NCBI GenBank assembly: GCA_049999725.1
Contig: JBNGIS010020078.1
Span: forward strand, 1 to 21,096
Length of the DNA stretch: 21,096 nt
From: Haplomitrium mnioides
Taxonomy: Eukaryota > Marchantiophyta > Haplomitriopsida > Calobryales
Direction: 5' to 3'
The translations under genes and the position numbers were made by a program. Below, in pieces: positions 10,268 through 19,620 of the stretch (position 1 is its first letter; the number at the start of each line of letters is the position of its first letter). The notes beneath the pieces were generated by a model that was not told where the DNA came from, did no database searches, and saw only the letters and a program-made list of their open reading frames with translations.

Positions 10268-11056
10268 AATGTTTTGAATTCTTAATCTACCTATAGTGAA
10301 GTGTCAATTAGTATTAGTCTTAGTAGACATTCTCATGTTTTCAATTCTTCATCTAACTATACAAAAGTGTCTATTAGAATTAGTATTAGTCTTAGTAGAC
10401 CTTCTTATGTTTTGAATAGTTTATTCAACAATAGTGAAGTGTCCAATTGTATTTGTCTTAGTAAACATTTTCATTTTTTGAATTCTTAATCTAACTATAG
10501 TGAAGTGTCTAATAGTATTAGTCTTAGTAGACCTTCTCATGTTTCGAATTCTTGATCTAACTATAGTGAAATGTCTATTAGTATTAGTCTTTGTAGACCT
10601 TCTCATGTTTAGAATTCCTATTCTAACTATAGTAAAGTGTCTATTAGTATTAGTCTTAGTAGACCTTTTCATGTTTTGATTTCTTAATCTAACTATAGTG
10701 GAGTGTCTATTAGTATTAGTCTTAGTAGACCTCCTCATGTTTTTTATTCCTAATCTAATTGTCGTAAAATGTCTAGTAGTATTAGTCTTAGTAGACCTTC
10801 TCATGTTTTGAATTCATAATCTAATTGTAGTAAAGTGTGTGTCAGTATTAGTATTAGTAAACCATTTCATGTTTTGAATTCTTAAGTATTAGTAAACCTT
10901 TTCATGTTTTGAATATTTAATGTAACTATAGTGAAGAGTCTAGTAGTATCATTATTAGGCTTAGTAGACCTTCTCATGTTTTGAATTCCTAGTCTAACTA
11001 TAGTGAAGTGTCTATTAGTATTAGTCTTACTAGGCCTTCCTATGTTTTGAAGTCTT
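10268..11056. repeat. 789-bp higher-order unit
   Basis: S, E (near 10365), K (near 10460), ordinary monomers, C (near 10735), T with the 35-bp extra copy (10886-10920), D (near 10945, AGTAGTATCATTATTAG). This is the short form without L, R or W monomers, comparable to 5454-6174. Confidence 0.8.
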
Positions 11057-12109
11057 AATGTTTTGAATTCTTAATCCACCTATAGTGAAGTGTCTATTAG
11101 TATTAGTCCTAGTAGACCTTCTCATGTTTTGAATTCTTAATCTAACTCTACAAAAGTGTCTATTAGAATTAGTATTAGTCTTAGTAGACCTTCTCATGTT
11201 TTGAATACCTAATTTAACAATAGTGAAGTGTCCAATAGTATTTGTCTTAGTAAACATTTTCGTTTTTTGAATTCTTAATCTAACTATAGTGAAGTGTCTA
11301 TTAGTATTATTCTTAGTAGACCTTTTCATGTTTTGATTTCTTAATCTAACTATAGTGAAGTGTCTATTAGTATAAGTGTTACTAGACCTTCTCTTGTTTT
11401 GAATTCTTAATCTAACTATAGTAAAGTGTCTATTTGTATTAGTTTTAGTCTCACTAGACCATCTCATGTTTTGATTTCTTAATCTAACTATAGTGAAGTG
11501 TCTATGAGTATTAGTCTTTGTAGACCTTCTTATATTTGGAATTCTAAATCTAACTTTAGTGAAGTGTCTATTAGTATTACTCTTACTAGACCTTCTCATG
11601 TTTTGAATTCTTAATCTAACTATAGTGAAGTGTCTATTGGTATAGTCTTAGTAGACCTTCTCATGTTTTGAATACCTAGTTTAACAATAGTGAAGTGTCC
11701 AATAGTATTTCTCTTAGTAAACATTTTCATTTTTTAAATTCTTAATCTAACTATAGTGAAGTCTCTATTAGTATTAGTCTTAGTAGACCTTCGCATGTTT
11801 TGAGTTCTTAATCTAACTATAGTGAAGTGTCTATTAGTATTAGTCTTAGTAGACCTTCTCTTGTTTTGAATTCTTAATCTAACTGTAGTAAAGTGTCTAT
11901 TTGTATTAGTTTTAGTCTTACTAGACCATCTCATGTTATGCATTCTTAATCTAACTATAGTGAAGTGTCTATTAGTATTAGTCTTACTAGACCTTCTCAT
12001 GTTTTGAATTTTTAATCTAACTATAGTGAAGTGTCTATAAGTATTAGTATTAGTCTTAGTAGACCTTCTGATGTTTTGAATTCCTAATCGAACTATAGTG
12101 AAGTGTCTA

Positions 12110-13269
12110 TTATTATTAGTCTTAGTAGACCTTCGCATGTTTTGAATTCTTAATCTAACTATAGTGAAGTGTTTGTTAGTATTAGTCTTAGTAGACCTTC
12201 ACATGTTTTGAATTCTTAATCTAACTATAGTGAAGTCTTTATTACTATTACTCTTAGTAGACCTTCTCATGTTTTGAGTTCTTAATCTAACTATAGTGAA
12301 GTGTCTATTGGTATTAGTCTTAGTGGACCTTCTCATGTTTGGAATTCTTAATCTAACTATAGTGAAGTGTCTATTAGTATTAGTCTTACTAGACCTGCTC
12401 ATGTTTTGAATTCCTAATCTTATTGTCGTAAAATGTCTAGTAGTATTAGTCTTTGTAGACCTTCTCATGTTTTGAATTCCTAATCTAATTGTAGTAAAGT
12501 GTCTATCAATATTAGTATTAGTCTTAGTAGACCTTCACATGATTTGAATTCCTAGTCTAAGTTTAGTAAATTGTCTATTAGTAGTAGTCTTTGTAAACCT
12601 TCTCATGTGTTAAATTCTTTATCTAACTATAGTGAAGTGTATATTAGTATTAGTCTTAGTAGACCTTCTCATGTTTTGAATTCTTAATGTATTTAGAGTG
12701 AAATCTCTTGTGGCATCGATATTAGTCTTAGGAGACCTTTTCATGTTTTGAATTCTTACGCTAGGTATAGTGAAGTGTCTATTAGTATTACTCTTAGTAG
12801 ACCTTCTCATGTTTTGAATTCCTAGTGTTTGGATTTCTTATTCTAACTATAGTGAAGTGTCTATTAGTATTAGTCTTAGTAGACCTTCGCATGTTTTGAA
12901 TTCTTAATCTAACTATAGTGAAGTGTTTGTTAGTATTAGTCTTAGTAGACCTTCACATGTTTTGAATTCTTAATCTAACTATAGTGAAGTCTCTATTAGT
13001 ATTACTCTTAGTAGACCTTCTCATGTTTTGAGTTCTTAATCTAACTATAGTGAAGTGTCTATTGGTATTAGTCTTAGTAGACCTTCTCATGTTTGGAATT
13101 CTCAATCTAACTATAGTGAAGTGTCTATTAGTATTAGTATTAGTAGACCTGCTCATGTTTTGAATTCGTAATCTAATTGTCGTAAAATGTCTAGTAGTAT
13201 TAGTCTTAGTAGACCTTCTCATGTTTTGAATTCCTAATCTAATTGTAGTAAAGTGTCTATCAATATTAG
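12110..13269. repeat. Duplicated about 400-bp blocks at 754-bp offset
   Basis: About 12110-12515 matches 12864-13269 without length change. Examples are CTTCGCATGT at 12131 and 12885, the TGTTTGTTAG monomer, and TAATCTAATTG at 12481 and 13235. The 12516-12863 stretch between them is foreign to this context and ends where the second copy begins. Both copies share the private ATCAATATTAG before T. Confidence 0.85.
12531..12836. repeat. Transferred block, copy 1 (partner at 15360-15665)
   Basis: Matches 15360-15665 at a constant offset of 2829 with only scattered substitutions and no indels. Distinctive words in both include CACATGATTTGAATTCC, GTGTTAAATTC, TATTTAGAGTGAAATCTC, TTACGCTAGG and CTAGTGTTTGGATTTC. 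It belongs by type to the second domain, so it looks inserted into the first domain next to a hexamer tract. Confidence 0.85.
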
Positions 13270-14310
13270 TATTAGTAAACCTTTTCATGTTTTGAATTCT
13301 TAAGTGTTAGTAAACCTTTTCATGTTTTGAATTCTTAATCTAACTATAGTGAAAGTCTATTAGTATCATTATTAGGCTTAGTATACCTTCTCATGTTTTG
13401 AATTCCTAATCTAACTATAGTGAAGTGTCTATTAGTATTAGTCTTAGTAGGCCTTCTTATGTTTTGAGTTCTTAATGTTTTGAATTGTTAATCTACCTAT
13501 AGTGAAATGTCTATTAGTATTAGTCTTAGTAGACCTTCTCATGTTTTGAATTCTTAATCTAACTATACAAAAGTGTCTAGTAGAATTAGTATTAGTCTTA
13601 GTAGACCTTCTCATGTTTTGAATACCAAATTTAATAGTAGTGAAGTGTCCAATAGTATTTGTCTTAGTAAACATTTTCATTTTTTGAATTCTTAATCTAA
13701 CTATAGTGCAGTGTCTAATAGTATTAGTCTTAGTAGACCTTCTCATGTTTTGAATTCTTGATCTAACTTTAGTGAAATGTCTATTAGTATTAGTCTTAGT
13801 AGACCTTCTCATGTTTTGAATTCTTAATCTAACTATAGTGAAGTGTCTATCACTATTAATCTTAGTAGACCTTCTCATGTTTTGAATTCTTAATTTAACA
13901 ATAGTTAAGTGTCTATAGGTATTAATCTTAGCAGACCTTCTCATGTTTTGAATTCTTAATCTAACTATAGTGAGGTGTCCATTTGTATTAGTCTTATTAG
14001 ACCTTCTCATGTTTTGAATTCTTAATCAAACTATAGTGAAGTGTCTATTGGTATTAGTCTTAGTAGACCTTCACATGCTTTGTATTCCTAATCTAACTAT
14101 AGTGGAGTGTCTATTAGTATTAATGTTAGTAGACCTCTTAACGTTTTGAAATCTTAACCTTGCTATAGTGAAGTGTCAATTAGAATTAATCTTGGTAGAC
14201 CTTCTCATGTTTGGAATTCTTAATCTAACTATAGTGAAGTGTCTATCAGCATAAGACTTCATAGACCTTCTTATGTTTGGAATTTTTTATCTAACAATAG
14301 TGAATTGTCT

Positions 14311-14334
14311 ATTAGTATTAGTATTAGTATTAGT
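14311..14334. repeat. Expanded ATTAGT hexamer tract
   Basis: Four perfect ATTAGT units followed by ATGAGT, in the R-adjacent monomer. Most monomers have only one or two units before GTCTTAG. A second four-unit tract is at 18277-18300. These show slippage of a short repeat nested inside the satellite monomer. Confidence 0.85.
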
Positions 14335-14658
14335 ATGAGTCTTAGTAGATCTTCTCATGTTTTAAAATCTTAATCTAACTAAAGTGAAGTGTCTATTAGT
14401 ATTAATCTTAGTAGACCTTCTCATGTTTTGAATTCCTAATTTAACTGTAGTAAAGTGTCTATTAGTATAAGTCTTAGTAGACCTGCTCATGTTTTGAATT
14501 CCTAATCTAATTGTCGTAAAGTGTCTAGTAGTATTAGTCTTAGTAGACCTTCTCATGTTTTGAATTCCTAATCTAACTATAGTAAAGTGTCTATCAGTAT
14601 TAGTATTTGTAAACCTTTTCATGTTTTGAATTTTTAATCTAACTATAGTAAAGAGTCT

Positions 14659-14802
14659 ATTAGTATCATTATTAGTCTTAGTAGACCTTCTTCATCTAAC
14701 TATAGTGAAGTGTCTATTAGTATTAGTCTTATTAGTATCATTATTAGTCTTAGTAGACCTTCTTCATCTAACTGTAGTGAAGTGTCTATTAGTATTAGTC
14801 TT
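14659..14802. repeat. 72-bp tandem duplication of a truncated D monomer
   Basis: 14659-14730 and 14731-14802 match except for one base in the TAACTATAG/TAACTGTAG box. Both copies share a deletion that joins GACCTTCTT directly to CATCTAAC and removes the usual ATGTTTTGAATTC, including the EcoRI site. The shared deletion shows that truncation came before duplication. Confidence 0.85.
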
Positions 14803-15359
14803 AGTAGACCTTCTCTTGTTGTGAATTCTTAATCTAACTATCGTAAAGTGTCTATTAGTATTAGTTTCAGTCTTAGTAGACCTTCTCATGTTTTGAATTC
14901 TTAATCTAGCTATAGTGAAGTGTCTATTAGTATAAGTCTTTGTAGATCTTTTCCTATTTGGAATCCTTAATCTAACTATAGTGAAGTATCTATTAGTATT
15001 AGTTTTAGTAGACCTTCTCATGTTTTGAATTCTTAATCTAACTATAGTAAAGTGTCTACTAGTATTAGTATTAGTCTTAGTATACCTTCTCATGTTTTGA
15101 ATTCTTTATTTACCTATAGTGAAGTGTCTATTAGTATTAGTCTTTGTAGTCCTTCTCAAGTTTTGAATTCTTAGTATAACTAGAGTGAACTATTTTTTAG
15201 TAATAGTCTTAGTAGACCTTCTCATGTTTCGAATTCTTAATCTAACTATAGTGAAGTGTGTAATTGTATTAGTAGTAATATGAGTCTTAGTAGACCTTCT
15301 AATATTTTTAATTCTTTATCTAACTATAATGAAGTGTCTATTAGTATTAGTTTTAGTAG

Positions 15360-15665
15360 ACCTTCACATGATTTGAATTCCTAGTCTAAGTTTAGTAAAT
15401 TGTCTATTAGTATTAGTCTTAGTAAACCTTCTCATGTGTTAAATTCTTTATCTAACTATAGTGAAGTGTATATTAGTATTACTCTTAGTAGACCTTCTCA
15501 TGTTTTGAATTCTTAATGTATTTAGAGTGAAATCTCTTGTAGCATCGATATTAGTCTTAGTAGACCTTTTTATGTTTTGAATTCTTACGCTAGGTATAGT
15601 GAAGTGTCTATTAGTATTCGTCTTAGTAGACCTTCTCATGTTTTGAATTCCTAGTGTTTGGATTT
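15360..15665. repeat. Transferred block, copy 2 (likely home context)
   Basis: Partner of 12531-12836. Here it is surrounded by other second-domain monomers. A more diverged relative lies at about 17683-17910 (CATGATTTGAATTCC, TATTTAGAGTGAAGTG, GCATAGATATTAG). This makes the second domain the likelier source of the block. Confidence 0.75.
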
Positions 15666-17520
15666 CTTATTCTAACTATAGTGAAGTGTCTATTAGTATT
15701 AGTCTTAGTAGACCTTCTCATGTTTTGAATTCTTAATCTAACTAAAGTGAAGTGTCGTTTAGTATTAGTCTTAGTCTTAGTAGACCATCTCATGTTTTGA
15801 ATTCTTAATCTAACAATAGTGAAGTGTCTATTGGTATTAGTCTTAGTAAACCTTCTTATGTTTTGAATTCCGAATCTAAGTATAGTGAAGTGTCTATTGG
15901 TATTAGTCTTAGTAGATCTTGTGATGTTTTGAATTTTTAATCTCATTATAGTGAAGTGTCTTTTAGTATTAGTATTAGTCTTAGTAGACCTTCTCATGTT
16001 TTGAATTCTTGATCTAACTATAGTGGAATAACTATTAGTATTAGTCTTAGTAGAACTTCTCATGTTTTGAATTCTTAATCTAACTATAATGAAGTGTCTA
16101 CTAGTATTAGTCTTAGTAGACCTTCTCATGTTTCGAATTCTTAATCTAACTATAGTGAAATGTGTGTAAGTATTAGTCCTAGTAGACCTTCTCATGTTTT
16201 GAATTTTTAATCTAACTATAGTGAAGTGTTTATTACTATTAATCTAACTAGACCTTCTCATGTTTTGAATTCTTAATTTAACAATTGTGAAGTGTCCATA
16301 GGTATTAGTCTTAGTAGACCTTCTCATGTTTTGATTTCTTAATCTAACTATAGTGAGGTGTCGATTTGTATTAGTCTTATTAGACCTCCTCATGTTTTGA
16401 ATTCTTATTCTAACCAAAGTGAGGTGTCTTTTAGTATTAGTCTTACTAGACCTTCTCTTGTTTTGAATTCTTAATTGAACTATAGTGAAGTATCTTTTAG
16501 TATTAGTATTAGTCTTAGTATAGACCATCTCATGCTTTGAATTCTTAATCTAACATTAGTAAAGTGTATATTGGTTTTAGTCTTAGTAGACCTTCTCTTG
16601 TTTTGAATTCTTAATCTTACTATAGTAAAGTGACTATTAGTATTGGTATTAGTCTCAGGAGACCTTGTCATGTTTTGAATTTTTAATCTAACTATAGTGA
16701 AGTGTCTATTAGCATCTATATTAGTCTTAGTAGCCCTTGTTATGTTTTGAGTTCTTAATCTAGCTGTAGTGAAGTGTCTATTAGTATTAGTCTTAGTAGA
16801 CCTTCTCATGTTTTCAATTCTTAATCTATTTATAGTGAAGTGTATATTAGCATCGATATTAGTCTTAGTCGACCTTGTCATGTTTTGAATTCTTAATCCT
16901 ACTATAGTGAAGTGTCTAATAGTATTAATCTTTGTAGACCTTCTCATGTTTTGAATTCTTAATTTAACAATAGTGAAGTGTCCATTAGTATTTGTCTTAG
17001 TAAACCTTTTCATTTTTAAAGTTCTTTATCTATCTATAGTGAAGTTTCTATAGACCTTCTCATGTTTTAAATTCTTAATTTAACAATAGTGAAGTTTCCA
17101 TTAGTATTTATCTTAGTAAACCTTTTCATTTTTTGAATTCTTAATCTAACTATAGTGAAGTATCTATTAGTATTAGTGAAGTGTCTATTAGTATTAGTCT
17201 TAGTAGACCTTCTCATGTTTTGAGTTCTTAATCTTACTATAGTGAAGTGTCTATTAGTATTAGTTTTAGTAGACCTTCTCTTGTTTTGAATTCTTAATCT
17301 AACTATAGTAAAGTGTCTATTTGTATTAGTTTTAGTCTTCGTAGACCTTCTCATGTTTTCAATTCTTAATCTAACTATACTGAAGTGTCTATTAGTATAA
17401 GTCTTTGTAGACCTTTTCATATTTGGAATTCTTAATCTAACTATAGTGTAGTATCTTTTAGTATTAGTCTTAGTAGGCCTTCTCATGTTTTGAATTCTTG
17501 ATCTAACTATAGCGAAGTGT

Positions 17521-17652
17521 CTATTAGTATTAATAATAGTACGAGTCTTAGTAGACCTTCTCATATTTTGACTTCTTATTCTAACTATTAGTATTAATAA
17601 TAGTACGAGTCTTAGTAGACCTTCTCATATTTTGACTTCTTATTCTAACTAT
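17521..17652. repeat. Exact 64-bp tandem duplication
   Basis: 17521-17584 and 17585-17648 are identical, and the following four bases (CTAT) continue the match. The unit holds a private sequence, TAATAATAGTACGAGTC, and TATTTTGACTTC. The second copy joins through CTAT, dropping the usual AGTGAAGTGT piece. Perfect identity with a 4-base microhomology at the join suggests a very recent slippage or end-joining event. Confidence 0.9.
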
Positions 17653-18835
17653 AATGAAGTGTCTATTAGTATTAGTCTTAGCAGACCTTCTCATGATTTG
17701 AATTCCTAGTCTAACTATAGTAAATTGTCTATTAATATTAGTCTTAGTAAACCTTCTCATGTTTTGAATTCTTAATCTAACTATAGTGAAGTGTGTATAA
17801 GTATTAGATTTAGTAGACCTTCTCATGTTTGGAATTCTGAATCTATTTAGAGTGAAGTGTCTCTTAGCATAGATATTAGTCTTAGTAAACCTTCTCATGT
17901 CTTAAATATTTTATCTAACTATAGTGAAGTGTATGTTAGTATTAGTCTTAGTAGACCTTCTCATGTTTTGAGTTCTTAATCTATTTATAGTGAAGTGTCT
18001 TTTAGCAAAGATATTAGTCTTAGTAGACCATGTCATGTTTTGAATTCTTTTTCTAACTATAGTGAAGTGTCTATTAGTATTAGTCTCAGTAGACCTTCTC
18101 ATGTTTTGAATTCTCAATGCAACTGTAGTGAAGTGTCTTTTAGTATTAGTATTAGTCTTAGTAGACCTTCTCATGTTTTGAATTCTTAATCTAACTATAG
18201 TGAAGTGTGCATTGGTATAAGTCTTAGTAGACCTTCTCATGTTTTGAATTCTGAATCTAACTATAGTGAAGTGTCTATTAGTATTAGTATTAGTATTAGT
18301 ACAACTTCTTATGTTTTGGATTCTTAATCTAACTATAGTGAAGTGTCTATTAGTATTAGTCTTAGTAGACCTTGTCATGTTTTGAATTCTGAATCTAACT
18401 ATAATGAAGTGTCTATTTGTATTACTTTTAGTACATCTTATCATGTTTTGAATTCTTGATCTAACTATAGTGAATGGCTATTAGTATTAGTCTTTGTCTT
18501 AGTAGATTTTGTCATGTTTTAGATTTTTAATCTAACTATAGTGAAGTGTCTATTAGTATTAGTCTTAGCAGACCTTCTGATGTTTTGAATTTTTAATGTT
18601 TTGAATTCTCAATCTAACTATAGTGAACTATCTATTAGTACTAGTCTTTGTAGACCTTCTAGTGTTTTGAATTCTTCATCTCAGTATAGTGAAGTGTGTT
18701 TTGGTATGAGTATGAGTCTTAGTAGACCTTGTCATGTTTTGAATTCTGAATTTAACTATAATGAAGTGTCTATTAGTATTAGTTTTAGTAGATCTTATCA
18801 TGTTTTGAATTCTTAATCTAACTATAGTAAAGTGT

Positions 18836-19620
18836 CTATTAGTATTAGTCTTAGTAGACCTACTCATGTTTTGAATTCCTAATCTAATTGTCGTAATGTG
18901 TCTAGCATTATTAGTCTTAGTAGACCTTCTCATGTTTTGAATTCCTAATCTAACCATAGTAAAGTGTCTATGAGTATTAGTATTAGTAAACCTTTTCATG
19001 TTTTGAATTCTTAATCTAACTATATTGAAGATTCTATTAGTATCATATTTAGTCTTAGTAGACCTTCTTATGTTTTGAATTGCTAATCTAACTACAGTGA
19101 AGTGCTTATTAGTATTAGTCTTAGTAGGCCTTCTTCTGTTTTGAATTCTTAATGTACCTATAGTGAAGTGTCTATTAGTATTAGTCTTAGTAGTTCTTCT
19201 CATGTTTTCAATTCTTAATCTAACTATAAAAAAGTGTCTATTAGAATTAGTACTAGTCTTAGTAGACTTTCTCATGTTTTGAATACTTAATTTAACAATA
19301 GTGAAGTGTCCAATAGTATTTGTCTTAGTAAGCATTTTCATTTTTTGAATTCTTAATCTAACTATAGTGAAGTGTCTATAAGTATTAGTCTTAGTAGACC
19401 TTCTCATGTTTTGAGTTCTTAATCTAACTATAGTGAAGTGTCTATTAGTATTAGTCTTAGTAGACCTTCTCTTGTTTTGAATTGTTAATCTTACTTTAGT
19501 AAAGTGTCTATTTGTATTAGTTTTAGTCTTACTAGACCATCTCATATTTTGCATTCTTAATCTTACTATAGTGAAGTGCCTATTAGTATTAGTCTTACTA
19601 GACCTTCTCATGTTTTGAAG
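18836..19620. repeat. Isolated return of the C-T-D-S-E-K cassette
   Basis: C (near 18865, TACTCATG with TTGTCGTAATG), T (near 18985), D (AGTATCATATTTAG near 19040), an S-equivalent without the 16-bp duplication (near 19140), E (CTATAAAAAAGTG near 19225), K (near 19320) and W (near 19510). From 19134 to about 19563 it lines up with 9711-10140 at a constant offset of 9423, sharing the unusual TTCTGTTTTG and CTATAAAAAAGTG. Confidence 0.8.

Larger units (their letters stand above)
11057..13473. repeat. Compound 2417-bp higher-order region
   Basis: Starts with S, E, K and a W monomer (near 11440). It then repeats K (near 11715) and W (near 11900), continues to C (near 12395), and is interrupted at about 12516 by a block found elsewhere only at 15360. 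It then repeats the preceding 400 bases at offset 754, and finally reaches C (13150), T (13275, with the 35-bp extra) and D (13360). It is best explained as several unequal exchanges stacked in one unit. Confidence 0.75.
13474..14815. repeat. Last complete-type unit of the first domain, 3' end damaged
   Basis: S, E (near 13570), K (near 13655), ordinary monomers, L (near 14155), R (ATAAGACTTCATAGACC near 14253), C (near 14485), T (near 14605), D (near 14665). After D the expected S junction is missing. Instead a 72-bp truncated D monomer is tandemly doubled (14659-14802). The ordered C-T-D-S-E-K pattern stops here for about 4 kb. Confidence 0.75.
14816..18835. repeat. Second satellite domain without the higher-order cassette
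   Basis: About 4 kb of the same 66-bp family, but C, T, D, S and E variants are not seen. Instead there are variants with TATTTAGAGTG or TATTTATAGTG followed by GCATCGATATTAG or similar (near 12690 in the first domain, and 15530, 16700, 16850, 17860, 18005 here). Long hexamer tracts, diverged boxes such as GGAATTCTGAATC, and two K-like monomers 116 bases apart (16961 and 17077) also occur. Pairwise similarity between neighbours looks lower than in the first domain, as expected of an older or less homogenised part of an array. Confidence 0.7.

Noticed and set aside
17995-18816. Short plus-strand frames reading SISLSRPSHVLNS-like repeats
   Set aside because: They are shadows of the same monomer and normally meet a stop at TTCTTAA or CCTAA in every repeat. 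They stay open only where that stop is mutated.
18676-19611. Long minus-strand open frames (up to 311 codons) encoding a 22-residue Arg/Thr/Asn-rich repeat, seen throughout the array
   Set aside because: 66 is divisible by 3 and one minus frame of the monomer happens to lack stops, so such frames arise automatically. They start and end arbitrarily, are broken by stops and by 16-, 35- and 64-base length changes, and the 1157-bp unit is not a multiple of 3. No promoter, start context or known domain was seen. Excess of synonymous over non-synonymous change, or ribosome profiling signal, would be needed to revive the idea.
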